From Neocallimastix lanati (nom. inval.) (Eukaryota; Neocallimastigomycota; Neocallimastigomycetes; Neocallimastigales; Neocallimastigaceae), in the NCBI GenBank assembly GCA_016946835.1, contig JACVTC010000034.1, forward strand, positions 683,501-747,500: a DNA stretch of 64,000 bases, given 5' to 3'. The translations under genes were made by a program, and so were the position numbers. The notes under the pieces were generated by a model. The model was not told the DNA's origin and searched no databases. It was given only the letters and a program-made list of their open reading frames with translations. Positions 1 to 14,019 of the stretch are shown here, in pieces; position 1 is the first letter of the stretch, and every line of letters starts with the position of its first letter.

Positions 1-337
1 TAAATGTATATGTATATAATATTAAATAATAATATTTCTTATATTAAACTATATTAATAATTTATATCTAAATTATACAAAAAAAAAAAATTTTTTTTTT
101 TTTCTTTATTTTATTACATATTATGAATAATATTAACGTTAACTCGATTATATCTTTATATAATAGTTTATTTATTATTTAATATTATTATTTAATTCAA
201 TTTTATTTATATTTATGTATTATTATTTAATATTAATATTTTTTATATTATTATTTTCATGGTGTTCAAGATTCTTTTTTATTTCATTATAAAGGAAATA
301 TAAATTTTAAAATCTTTGGATATCCAATAAACTAATT

Positions 338-372
<35 letters not shown>

Positions 373-844
373 AATCTATAATAAATTAATTTAAATACTA
401 AATAATAAATAAATAAATAATAAATAATATTAATAAATAAAAAATAATATTAATAAATAAAAAATAAATAAATAAATAAATAATAAATATATAATGAATG
501 ATAAATATAAATATTAAATAATAAAATATTTTATTACTAATATATAATTATATTATTTTATTACAACAATAAAATTATATTAATTTATTACTACTTCAAT
601 AAATTTTATTGTTTCCATTTTTAAATTTTAAAGGTATTTATTAAAATTTACTTAATTAAATAAGTATTAGTTTTAAGGATTTATTATTATATTTGTATGA
701 GACTGATTTTTTTATTATAGAAATCTAAACATTCTGTGAGTTAGATATTTTTTTGAATTTGATTTTTGATTACTACTATTCAAAACAATTATTGCACTTG
801 CCCAGAAAGCTTTCATATATTCTTGATCTTCATCAACTTTTCTA
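1..844. other. AT-rich non-coding sequence
   Basis: Nearly pure A/T with homopolymer runs (A then T at about 79-103, T at about 341-368) and AATAAATA-type simple repeats at about 390-500. I see no gene, RNA gene or clear LTR boundary. The stretch 715-844, read on the minus strand, may hold the frame-shifted end of the receptor fragment to its right. Confidence 0.6.
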
Positions 845-1513
845 TTATATAGTCAAATTGGTCTTACAATAAAAAAGATGAAATGATTTGAAATTGAAAA
901 AAGAGTATAAAAATGCTTCAAATAGAATAAATTTAGTGACATTATCATTAATATTAGCAATATCCATTAAAATAATAAGAATTATACAGAGAAGTGTTGT
1001 ATTCAATGAAATTATTAAAAATTTTAAATCATTTTTTAAATGTTCATCATTTCTTTTAATATATACTAAATATAATGTTATAATACCAATTAAAGATTCA
1101 AATACCATTATGATATAGAAAGTTAATATTTTAGTACCACCCACTGCTCTACACCTCTCATAATTTTTTCCACTTTTTGACATCTTTTTATTAATAGTAA
1201 AAGGATTCATTAATATTAACATATATAATAGATTATCAATTAAAAGAACACTTTCTAAAATAAAATAACTATGACTTTTAATCTTTTTCCATAATTCATT
1301 TTTTATATGTATTGCTTTGTTTAACATACAAATATATGGTACTATATTAAATGAAACACTAAACGAAAATAATAATACTCTTAAATGACATTTTATTACC
1401 GTGACAGATCCAAAACCAACATGACATGATCCTAACATAAGAAAAGTTCCAAAAAATCGAAAATATCCAAAAATCAGGATATAAAATCCTATAATATTTT
1501 CTAAAATCTTAAT
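845..1513 (-). pseudogene. class C GPCR-like 7TM fragment
   Basis: A minus-strand open frame of about 220 codons runs from a stop at 1514-1516 to a stop at 845-847; the first ATG is at 1438. It encodes several hydrophobic segments separated by short basic loops. The order (IFGYFRFFGTF; CHLRVLLFSFSV; a GKNYERC loop; a helix ending before an R-N-D-E-H loop; SLNTTLLCIILIIL) resembles the 7TM domain of class C (GABA-B/metabotropic glutamate type) receptors, which anaerobic fungi and dictyostelids have in number. No ligand-binding domain and no TM1 are visible. Beyond the stop, a receptor-like reading (YMKAFWASAIIVL) continues in another frame near 755-815, suggesting a frameshifted relic or an exon of a disrupted gene. 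The family assignment rests on pattern memory, not a search. An unrelated multipass membrane protein is possible. Confidence 0.42.
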
Positions 1514-1634
1514 TTAACGGTAATACTATTGAATCTATCATAATTGGCTATAATGATAAATAAAATAAATGCACAATATTTTCCTATTGTATTAGAAATT
1601 GTTATGGGATAAAATTTATTTAAATACTCAAATT

Positions 1635-1664
1635 CTGTTTATAAAATTGACATTTTATAAACAG
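1635..1664. repeat. 13-bp perfect inverted repeat
   Basis: Arms CTGTTTATAAAAT (1635-1647) and ATTTTATAAACAG (1652-1664) are separated by TGAC. The arms are perfect and sit in otherwise featureless AT-rich DNA. Function unknown. Confidence 0.7.
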
Positions 1665-1765
1665 GATTTGGTGTGACATACCAATATTTAATAAATAATG
1701 CTTTAATAAAATAATATTTAATAATATTTTTCTGTTGTTTAAAAGAAAAAATTAACGATTTACAT

Positions 1766-2095
1766 TTATATTTATTTCTATTTTTATTTATATATATTTA
1801 TAATTATTTAAAAAAAATAAGAATGTGGTTGTTAAATTAAGAATTAAAATTAAGTAATAAGCCACGTTCTAAAAATACGAAGTACTTTAATAAATAATAA
1901 ACCTTACATGAACGGTTTATTAAAATACATCACGTTTCATATAAAGCCGCGTTCCGAAATGCACCCTTTATATTTCTATTTTTATTTATTTATATATTTA
2001 TTTACTATTATTTATTATTTAAAAAATAATAAAATTGTGGGGCGTTAAATTACTAATTAAATTTTAGTTTATATGACACGTTCCGAAATGCAACA
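1766..2095. repeat. diverged tandem duplication with CACGTT motifs
   Basis: Two diverged copies, about 1766-1880 and 1967-2090. Each starts with a T-rich tract, passes a GTGG(T/G)-(T/C)GTTAAATTA block and ends in a (G)CCACGTTC or ACACGTTCCGAAATGCA block. A further CACGTTTCA and GCCGCGTTCCGAAATGCA lie between them (1920-1965). This is the only moderately GC-containing stretch around. It may be part of an old LTR. Confidence 0.4.
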
Positions 2096-2373
2096 AGTTC
2101 TAAAAGAACATTTCTCATAAAATCCATTTTTACCTCGATTAAATACTAAATAATAATAATTGAATAATAAATAGTAAATAAATAATAATAACTTATAAAT
2201 AAATAAATAATAAATAAATAAATAAATAAATAATAAATATATAATTGAATAATTTTTTGTTAGAAGTAGAAATTTATGATATATAAATCAGATTAATGAA
2301 CATACGAATCATATCATGTAAAATACATTAATTAAATAAATTAACATGTATCTAAATTTAGCCACAATTCTTG

Positions 2374-2381
2374 TATAAATA
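2374..2381 (+). promoter_or_regulatory. TATA box of a probable LTR remnant
   Basis: TATAAATA followed by G, 66 bp before a truncated integrase sequence. The LTRs in this window carry the same TATAAATAG-type box in a similar position, so this is probably the promoter of a decayed LTR ending near 2446. I could not fix its ends. Confidence 0.4.
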
Positions 2382-2446
2382 GATATAATTTTATTTTAAT
2401 TGTAAATCTGAGGTTAGTTATTAATACATAATAGTAAAAAAAAAAA

Positions 2447-3290
2447 ATGGAACAATATCTCCGTTGTTTCATAAATGAAAGACAAAAGAATTGGGTTGAC
2501 TTGCTGCCTTTCGCCGAGTTCGCCTATAATAATACTTTGTAATAATCAATCAATCAATCAATCAATCACCGTTTTTTTTGTAAACTATGGATATAATCCA
2601 AAATTAAGTCTAGAAATTCCATCCTTAGATAGGCCTCATAGAGCTGATGTTAGGGTAAAAGATATAAATGAAAATATTAAATTTTTTAAGGGAAAATTTA
2701 GAATCAGCTAAAGAAACTTATAAATAAAAAAAAATATGCTGATCTTAAGAGATTACCTACACCTGATTTTTGAAGTCGGTAAAAAAGAAAAAATCTGGTT
2801 ACTCAAAGGAAGTACAGCTAAGAATGTAAAGAAGAAATTAGCAGACCAAATGCTTGGTCCCTTTAAAATTGTGAGGAAAGTTAGTTCATTAGCCTACGAA
2901 CTGAAGTTACCATGTAATATGCGTTGTCACCCTGTTTTTCAGGTATCTATACTGGAACCGTACTATGAAAATGAATTTTGCTAATAGAAATAATAGGAAA
3001 AAGAGAGAATATTAAGTTAACTACCGATACCATAGATAAGGTTCCTGAAAGAATTATTGATATGAGGACATATAGAGGAAAAAAAAATTGTTTCCTCGTA
3101 TCTTGGAAAGGCCTTGATTCTGTTGAAGATTCTTGGATCGATGAAGATCAAAATTAATGATAGACAACTAATTCAAGAATATTATCGTATATCTAAAAGA
3201 AATAGACGAAATGGGGTTGATAATGGTGATAAAGATTTTAATGTAGAATATATAAGACATAAATATCGATACCATTCGTAATTGACATTC
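2447..3290 (+). pseudogene. Ty3/gypsy chromovirus integrase-chromodomain remnant
   Basis: Fragments in shifting frames reproduce the end of a Ty3/gypsy pol. An EQYLRCF...FAEFAYNN segment (about 2449-2530) is the end of the integrase core. It is followed by NYGYNPKLSLEIPSL (about 2580-2625), a GPF/Y module with LGPFKIVRK (2736-2984 frame), and a chromodomain-like stretch with FLVSWKGLD...EDSWID (about 3050-3150). In chromoviruses this domain reads histone marks to direct integration. At least three frame breaks and stops are present, and gag, protease, RT and RNase H are absent. A (TCAA)n microsatellite lies in the coding remnant at about 2545-2570. The 3' LTR follows at 3345. Confidence 0.8.
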
Positions 3291-3344
3291 CCTTTTCAGA
3301 GATTGAACTCTTAGTTCGCAAGTGCTCAACTTGAAAGGCGAAAA

Positions 3345-4086
3345 TGTAAAGATTTTAATAAAATCTTTAATAATTAATTATATAATCATTAATTGATGTA
3401 TTAAAATTACATAAATTTATGATTTATGTATATGAAAATTAGTTATAAATTTATGTAAATTTTTCAAAAAAGGAAAAATTATTAGGTAAATAATTTTGGA
3501 TAATAAATTTAATCTAAAATAATTTATTTAAGTTAGTTAATTTAATTTATTTAATTTAGTTTAGTTAGTTTAAAATACTTTAAACTTAATTTCAGAATAG
3601 TTTTAAATAGTTAAAATTAGTTTAAATACTTTATAAAAATAGTTTTGAATTGTTAAATATATAAACATTGGTATTAATAATATTTAATTAATAAATAAAT
3701 AAAAAATGAGCTCTTATTGAATTTAATTATTGTTGTAAATAAGTTGAAAGTTTATTGAATTAACTATTGTTTAGTTTTAGATAGTTGCTATTTAATAAAA
3801 TTATTAATAAATATTTTGTTTATAAATAAATAGTAATATATGTAAATTAGATAGGAATAATATATTATAATATAATCATGAAAAAATATAAATACATGTA
3901 AATTTTTATCATTTAAATCAATATATTAGTTATTGACTATTATATAGTTAATAACAAAGAAGATTTAAATTATTAAAAATTAATAAAGACTAATTTTAAA
4001 AGAAGAGAATTTCTTGTGTTTTATTTTAAAAAATATTTTTGTGTTTATTTAGTTATTTGTAATCTGTTTTATTACAGAGCTTTACA
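3345..4086 (+). mobile_element. LTR (3' LTR of the chromovirus remnant)
   Basis: Starts TGTAAAG just after a purine-rich GAAAGGCGAAAA tract and ends CTTTACA, giving a 7-bp perfect terminal inverted repeat with TG...CA ends. The 742-bp body is AT-rich non-coding. It sits at the expected place, downstream of an integrase/chromodomain remnant in the same orientation. To its right a copia-type remnant begins at once. Confidence 0.75.
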
Positions 4087-5060
4087 GTCTTAATGAAAAA
4101 AAAACTTCCAAAGCTGGGAATTCATCCTCGGAAAAATCCTCAAGTCAAAGGAAATCCTTAAATGCGTTGATTCTGATGTAATTGGGGAACTCATTAAGAA
4201 ACTCGAAGAAAAGAATAAACCCGGAAATCAGAGAAGAATTCACAAAAGCCACCCAAAATCTGGAGGTAAAAATCAAACAAGCCCATAAAGAAGACCCCAT
4301 GGCTAGTGCAATAATATATACAAATATTAAAAAGGGATATATATTTTTACCGCGATGTTAGGGGCCTTAAGACTGAGTACGAAATAAAGCAAAAAAATTA
4401 AAAAGCATTATTTGAATTTTCCTAATGAACTTTCCGAAAATACAATATCAGAAGTTGAGAAACCTCAAAATAATAAAACTGGTTGGACTTATGATACAGG
4501 TGCTTCTGAGCATATCACCAACAAAAAGGAAATTCTTACAAACTTTAACGAAGAGAAAATTTCATTGAGATGCAAACGATTCAATATGCAAATTTGATGG
4601 AATTGGAACCTATGAAGGAAGTATAAAATGGAAATAGTATAATATTAGAAAATACCTATTATTCAAAAACTGTCAATAAAAGCCTATTAAGTGGAATAAA
4701 ACTTGGTAAAAATGGTTTAAAATGCAAACTTAAAAACAAGAAAAGACAAAGTATTCCTTACAGTAAAATCTAAAAAAAAAAATGATAAAAAAGCATTCAA
4801 TCACCACTGGAACTTTCATAGCAAACAAAAATAATACTATTTGTATTACTACAAATAATAAAATTGATTCAGAATTCTGTAATAATAATATTTCATCTGA
4901 TGAAATTATTAAAATAAATGATCAATCTAAAATTCCTTGGCAGAGAAGACTTGGTCATCATTGTAATGATGATATAACTAAATATCTTAAATTACATAAT
5001 ATCAAAACAAAGTGCTTTGATAGCAAGTGTAAAGATGTGATTATCCCAATCACATTTTAA
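4087..5060 (+). pseudogene. Ty1/copia gag-pol remnant
   Basis: Two open stretches retain copia hallmarks. 4412-4597 contains an aspartic protease active-site motif (DTGASEHIT). 4782-5060 contains a GAG-pre-integrase zinc module (WQRRLGHH, then C-x4-C). Upstream, 4100-4300 reads as degraded gag-like protein with stops. RT, RNase H and the integrase catalytic core are missing because the sequence breaks off at about 5060 into an LTR-like region. This is a dead element of a different superfamily from its Ty3/gypsy neighbours. Confidence 0.72.
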
Positions 5061-7995
<2,935 letters not shown>

Positions 7996-8063
7996 ATATA
8001 AATCATTTAATCAAAAATAAATTTTATTTCATCAAAGTACTATTAATCATTCTAACTTATGAT

Positions 8064-8109
<46 letters not shown>

Positions 8110-8329
8110 ATTTTATATTATTCAAAAACATTTATTCTAGATAGTTTTATTTTTATACTTTATTTTTAAAACTTAAAATTCATGTAATTTTTATTATCCA
8201 ATGTATTAATTAAATTATCACTCCTATAAGTATTTTAGTTATAGTTTATTATTATAAAAGTTAGAATTAGAAATAGTTTAGATTTAAAGCAAAAGATTCG
8301 TCTGGCATCCGAATCCTAGAGGAGGACCA

Positions 8330-8942
8330 TGTAACGAATCTTAAAAAATTAGAAATTAGAATGCTGGCATAGTGGTTAGTCACTATGACCTCAGCCTGAA
8401 CCACTAGGGTTCGACTCACACCTTTACTAAAATTTTATATCATTTAAATTTTAAAGAATTTTTATACTTCATTTCTGTATTTGTTTCTGTATTTGTTTCT
8501 GTATAAATTTCTGAAAAAATTAACAAAAGAAATTCTTAGAAATTAATAGAAACAAATCAGATAGAAATTCTATTTTAATTTATCTTTTATCATTATTTCT
8601 TTTAGATTCTTTTTAACCGAAAATAATCAATTTTTATGAAACTTTTTAATGATTTTATGGTTTTAAATTTTTATGGATTTAAATTTTGAAAAACTATAAA
8701 TAGGAGTGAATTTCGCAGCCAAAAAAAAAAAAAAAAATATTCTAAAAATTGTGTTTTTATTAATTATTAAATTAATTAATAAGTAATTCGAAATATTACA
8801 ATAATTAATCTTTATAATTAATATTTTTAAATTTCTTAATTAATAAAACTATATTTTAAAAAACCAAATTACTTATTAATCAAAAAGTGCTTACCTATTG
8901 TGTTACACTCTTTAAAACACGGATATTCCAATATTCGTTACA
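8330..8942 (+). mobile_element. 3' LTR of the chromovirus
   Basis: Follows a polypurine tract (AGAGGAGGACCA). It begins TGTAACGAAT and ends ATTCGTTACA, a perfect 10-bp terminal inverted repeat, giving 613 bp. A TATA box (TATAAATA, 8695-8702) fits the U3/R boundary. The base after the LTR is already inside another element's reverse transcriptase, so the chromovirus, or at least its right end, inserted into that element. A hairpin with pol III-like boxes lies near the 5' end (8366-8417). Confidence 0.9.
8366..8417 (+). other. hairpin with tRNA-like A/B-box motifs in LTR U3
   Basis: TAGTGGTT (8370-8377) pairs perfectly with AACCACTA (8399-8406). The 5' side lies in TGGCATAGTGGTTAG, close to a pol III A box, and GGGTTCGACTC (8407-8417) resembles a B box. 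The spacing is tRNA-like, but a T stem cannot form and I find no cloverleaf. It may be a decayed tRNA-derived insertion or chance. Confidence 0.4.
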
Positions 8943-11401
8943 GTTGTGAAGAAAGATGGGACCTTACGACTATGTATCGACTACCGAAGATTAAATGCTG
9001 TAACCGTTAGAAATAGTTATCCGATACCCGGATAAATGATCTATTAGAGTCTTTTAAAGGAGCAACAATTTTTTCCCGATTAGACCTTCGATCAGCCTAC
9101 AACCTGGTAAGAATTAAAGAAGGTCATGAATACCTTACAGCATTTAGGACCCCAATTGGCCATTACGAATATCTCGTAATGCCATTTGTTTTACGTAATG
9201 CTCCATCTGTGTTTCAAAGGTTTATTCAAGATATACTTTCCGAAACTCTTGGTATATTTGTCCAAGTATATTTAGATGATATAATCATCTATTCAAAAGA
9301 TCTTAAAAGCCATATACAACATGTTAGAAAAGTTCTTTCTCTGTTAATCGACAACGGATTACTTGCTAAATTAGAAAAATGTGAGTTCCATGTCGAAAAA
9401 ACAAAATTCTTAGGTTTTATTGTTTCTGTCAATGGTTTAAGTATGGACCAAGATAAAGTTAAATCCATTTTGGATTGGCCATCACCAAAAAACTTAAAGG
9501 AATTACAAAGTTTCCTAGGCCTTTGTAATTATTACAGGAAGTTTATAAAAAACTTTGCTGGTAAAATGGAACCTTTAAGGAAACTTCTCAAAAAGAACAA
9601 TGGTTTTATTTGGGATAATACTACCGAAAACGCTTTCAATGAATTGAAAAATTCATTTGTTACTGATGAAATATTAATTTTTCCCGATCCAGAACGAGAA
9701 TTTACAGTTGAAACCGACGCAAGCGATTTTGCTGTTGGCTGTGTTCTCTCTCAAATAAGTAATTCTGATGGATTGCTGCATCCAGTAGCGTTTTATTCCA
9801 GATCATTAAATGGTGCCGAAAGTAATTATACAATCTACTATAAAGAACTTTTGGCAATTGTGGTAGCATTTGACACCTGGAGACATCATTTGGAGGGTGC
9901 CAAATATCCCGTTCAGGTCATTACTGACCATAAAAATTTACTTTATTTGAAAAAACCTCAGTCCCTCAATCAACGTCAAATAAGATGGAGTTTATTTCTA
10001 TCTAAATTTGACTTTAGAATCTCCTACAGACCTGGTTCTAAGAGCTGTAAACCTGACTCACTATCTCGTAGACCAGATTATAGACCAGTCAATTACGAAC
10101 CAAGTCAAAAAATACTTAAAGATGAAGTATTTTGTTGCGTTATTGACGATAATAAAATAAAATATCTTATCGAACTTCAAGAAAAAGATAAATTCTGTAG
10201 GGATATTGTTAAAAGACTAAAGTCAGAAAATGGAGAACTCAAAAGTTCTTTATATAAAATCATCGACGGTGTCATCCATTTCCAAAACCGTATAATAGTG
10301 CCAACCAAACTGAAAGCAAGGGTATTGAGATCTTTTCATGATACCCCTACAAACGGGCATCAAGGAATCGACAAAACCTTTGAGAAAATTAAAAGGTTTT
10401 ATTGGTGGCCTAACATGAAGGAAGACATCCGCAATTATATCTTATCATGCGAGATATGTTGCAAATGTAAGACTAGAAGGCATAAGCCTTACGGCTTATT
10501 ACAGCCCCTTCCAGTTCCCAACAAACCGTGGGAAATAATTGGTGTCGACTTTCTAGTTTATCTACCAAGTTCACAGGACTGTACCTGTATAATGGTGGTC
10601 TCTGACCATTTAACAAAAATGGTCCATTTAGTACCCTGTGCTGACGTTCCTTCTGCTGATCTAACTGCTAAACTTCTCCTTTTTAATGTTTTCCGTTATC
10701 ATGGGTTTCCAAAGATTATAGTTTCTGATCATGGTTCTCAGTTCTCTTCGGAATTTTGGACTTTGTTATGTTCTGCTTTGAGGATCAAGCCTAGCCTAGC
10801 AACCGCCCATCATCAACAATCTAATGGGCAAGTTGAACGGGCTAACTCGGTAATTGAACAATATTTCAGATGTTATTGTTCAACTGCACAAAATGAGTGG
10901 TGTTTTTACCTTCCTTTATGCGAACTGGCTTACAATAATTCGCTTCATAAATCCATCGGAAAATCTCCTTTCTTCGCTAATTATAGATTCAACCCGGTTT
11001 GCGATATTGATTCTCCACCTATTTTACTTAAGGACAATGCTTCAAAACTCACCAGAGATTGGGCTGCACATTTTGGAGCTTTGAAGACCCACCTTATCAA
11101 AGCCAAGCAAGATTTTAAAAAATTTGATGATAAGTTATATTCCAAAGGTCCAAATTTCCAGGTTAACGATTTTGTTTGGTTGAAGAATATTATTTCACTA
11201 ACGAACCTGCTAAGAAATTAGCTACTAAGTATCTAAGACCATTCAAGATCATCGAAAAGAGGCAACGTATGAATTACCGGTTAGAACTTCCTGAAAACAT
11301 GAATTTACATCCGGTATTTCATATTTCGCAATTAGAACCATATACAAAAAGAAACAAGGACTTAATGAAATCATCGGAAAACGAAAACGTAAAAGGAGCA
11401 A
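8943..11401 (+). pseudogene. Ty3/gypsy pol (no chromodomain), frameshifted, RT start removed
   Basis: Begins inside RT right after the neighbouring LTR ([20 protein letters not shown]). One base is missing near 9030 in the PIP motif region. The main frame (9179-11221) then covers the RT palm with YLDDIIIYSK, the thumb, RNase H (ETDASDFAVGCVLSQ, ITDHKNLLYL), the integrase zinc module (H-x5-H, CEICC) and the DDE core (VDFLVYLP, VSDHGSQFSS, GQVERANS). A second frameshift near 11185 moves the GPF-like end (YLRPFKIIEK ... HISQLEPY) into the 11176-11406 frame. No chromodomain follows. The stop codon overlaps the first bases of the 3' LTR. Gag, protease and the RT N terminus are not present. Confidence 0.85.
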
Positions 11402-12292
11402 TGTAAGAAATAATAATAAATTTTTAAATTTTAATTATTATTTCTTATTATGTATTAATATATTAAATACTTAATAATTAGAAATACATTATTTTTACAT
11501 TATCATTATTTATTTTGTAACAATGTACTATAACTATTACATGTAAAATTATTTAAAAATTAGGAGTAGTTAACCAATTATTAGTTAAACTTAATAATTA
11601 AAAATTTTATTAATATTAGTTAATATTTATTCGTTATAATTATTATTTAAATGTTTAGACATAATCAAAAATTATTTAAAATTTTTCATAACAAAAAATT
11701 TTTTCTAAATTTGGACAAATTTTTTCAATTTCTAATTTTTTTTATTTATTATTTTGGACATTTAATTAAAATTATTTATTATAAAAATAATTAGAAAATC
11801 GATCTTTAAGGTTTTCCCGAATACTGATTGGTATCGGTTTTACTTAATGATCCGATGATTAATATGTTTAGAATATTAATCGAAACTTATTTAGGTTTTT
11901 CTTCTAATCTTTTCCTAAATAAGAAATTTGTTAAGATTAGACAATATTTAATTTAAAATTTTGAAAAAGTATAAATAGAGATTCTTAAGTTCTTTTAGAA
12001 ATTAAGAGTTATTATTAAAAGAAAAATAATAATAACAATAAAATTTTACAAATTAATAGCAATAAATTTATTCTTTTTTAATCTTAAAATAAATTTTATT
12101 TATTATTTTTTTTTAAAAAATAAAAAAAAAAAATAAAAATAAATTAAATTTATTTGAATTTTCTTATAATAAACTCTTTTTATTTTAATAAAACAAATTT
12201 AAATTTCCCAATTTTAATTAATAATATTATTATTAAAATAAAATTGTGGATTAGAAATTGATTTAAAAGAATTTTTATTTCAATTTCTAACA
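11402..12292 (+). mobile_element. 3' LTR of the second Ty3/gypsy element (LTR family A)
   Basis: TGTAAGAAAT at the start and ATTTCTAACA-type sequence at the end make a near-perfect terminal inverted repeat (891 bp). It lies directly behind AAAAGGAGCAA, a plausible polypurine tract. TATA box TATAAATA at 11970-11977. It is homologous to the two minus-strand copies at 20644-21614 and 22335-23943, which share the AAGATTAG, TCTTCTAATCTTT and TATA-region blocks. The three bases after it are TCG, then the next LTR starts. Confidence 0.82.
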
Positions 12293-12295
12293 TCG

Positions 12296-13222
12296 TGATA
12301 AAGAATGCCCAAATAATGTTCTTTTGGTTATGCATCTTAAATGATTCATTTAACCCTTAAACAAATTATTTGATTCTTTATTCTTTTGGAACTTTCTATA
12401 TTCTAATAAATTAATCTATATTTCTAATTAGTACAAATTAAATTATACTATTAAAAAAAGTATATTTAATATTAATTCCTTATCTATGCTACCTTTATTA
12501 TTCTTATCTATATTTTATTATTATTAAAATCCTTATCAATATTATATAGTTTATTTTATCAATTTTCTTTATAGTTTATCAAAATCTTATCAATATCAAT
12601 TATTTCTTTGGAAAATTCCAAATTAAAAAATTGTATTAATGATTACTAATAAAAGATTAAACATAAAAGGAAATAGTTATATTATTATTATATGTTTTAT
12701 TATAAATATTATATTATAAATTTGATGAAATGATTATAAATTTTATATTAATAATTTAAATAATATTATTTTTCTAAACTTAGTAAAATTAAACTTTAGG
12801 ATTAAATAAATATTACTAAACCACAGAATTAACTTCTGTAAAATAAAAAAATTGTCTTTTAAAATATATAATTAAGTAGATTAGTAATAAATAATTAGTA
12901 ATAGATTAATATATGAGTATTATTTATTATAAGTTAAATAATAATTATTAATAATAAAAAATTAATATAAAATATTTAATAATTAATTTTTATTATACAA
13001 AGAAATGGCTTTACCATTTCTATTATTTTAAGAAAAAAAATATAAATAACAGTAAAAAAATTGTATTTTTTATATTGTAATTTAATATTGTAATTTTTAA
13101 ATAAAATTTTAATAAAGGATTTATAAAACAAAAATTTATTTTGTTTATTAATTTTCTTGTTTGTTTTTTTATTGTTTGTATTAATACTTATTTTTATTTT
13201 TCCCTCTCTCCAAACCTTAACA
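12296..13222 (+). mobile_element. solo LTR, family B, copy 1
   Basis: Starts TGATAAAG and ends CCTTAACA (imperfect terminal inverted repeat), 927 bp. Internal marks: hairpin GAAATGG/CCATTTC (13002-13020), TATA box TATAAATA (13041-13048), a T-rich end and CTCTCCAAACCTTAACA. The same order recurs at 23947-24867. No coding region is attached. It is followed by TTCGA and then the 7.4-kb element. Confidence 0.72.
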
Positions 13223-13227
13223 TTCGA
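13223..13227. repeat. target-site duplication TTCGA (left)
   Basis: Pairs with TTCGA at 20637-20641. Removing the element restores a continuous junction between the end of LTR B1 and the CGATG target repeat of the next LTR. Confidence 0.9.
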
Positions 13228-13801
13228 TGGTACGGTACCGAATTAAAAATATAATTTTTAATATAAATAGTACAGTTAAATAGGAAATAATTATATAATA
13301 ATTATATATAAATAATAATAATTAAATTTAAAATAAATAAAAAAATATTAGTAAAGATAGTAAAAATAATATATAAATTGAACCAATAGGATTTAATGAA
13401 AATAAATATATAAATATGAAAGAAAAATGATTTTTTTTAGAGACGTAGTTTTTTTTTTAATTAGATTAGAATTAGGAATTTATTAATCTAAGTTAGGAAT
13501 ACTTAGAAAATAATTATTTTAGTTAAATTTAAAATAAATACTTATTAAAGTTAAGGTTTAATTATTCAAGGGAATAGATTAAAATAACTAATAAGTATTT
13601 AAAAATAATTAATGTTAAAAAAAATATATATATATTTTAATAAAACAAAACGACAACAAATATTCATTTATCTTTTTCTTATTATTTTTATTTAATCTTT
13701 TTGTGTGATAATTATTGTAATTCTTTTATTAGAATATATAATTTTATAATAAAACTTGCATTCACGAACCACCCGATACAATATAAAATTTATTCGTATC
13801 A
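13228..13801 (+). repeat. 5' LTR of the 7.4-kb element
   Basis: 574 bp, TGGTACGGTACC...TTCGTATCA. It includes the palindrome GGTACGGTACC near the left end and ends in a conserved ACTTGCATTCACGAACCACCCGATAC-like block. Paired with the 3' LTR at 20062. Confidence 0.93.
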
Positions 13802-13805
13802 AATT

Positions 13806-13822
13806 TGGCGCCCAACGTGGGG
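13806..13822 (+). other. primer-binding site
   Basis: TGGCGCCCAACGTGGGG lies 4 bases after the 5' LTR. The leading TGG matches the CCA end of a tRNA and the rest would pair with a tRNA 3' acceptor/T-stem region. I do not assign which tRNA. Confidence 0.85.
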
Positions 13823-14019
13823 GGAATAAATGAAAACAAAATAAAATTATATGAAAATAATAACAGAGCATAATAATTATTAATTTTTTTTTTTTTTTAT
13901 TATTTTAGTTTGTAATTGATTTAGCATTATATTATATTTTTTTTTTTAATTATTATTATTATTATTTTGAATCCATATACATTTTTATATAAAAATATAT
14001 TATTATTAATTAAATTTTC

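Noticed and set aside
8361-8430. A functional tRNA gene in the LTR
   Set aside because: A- and B-box-like motifs exist, but T and acceptor stems do not pair.
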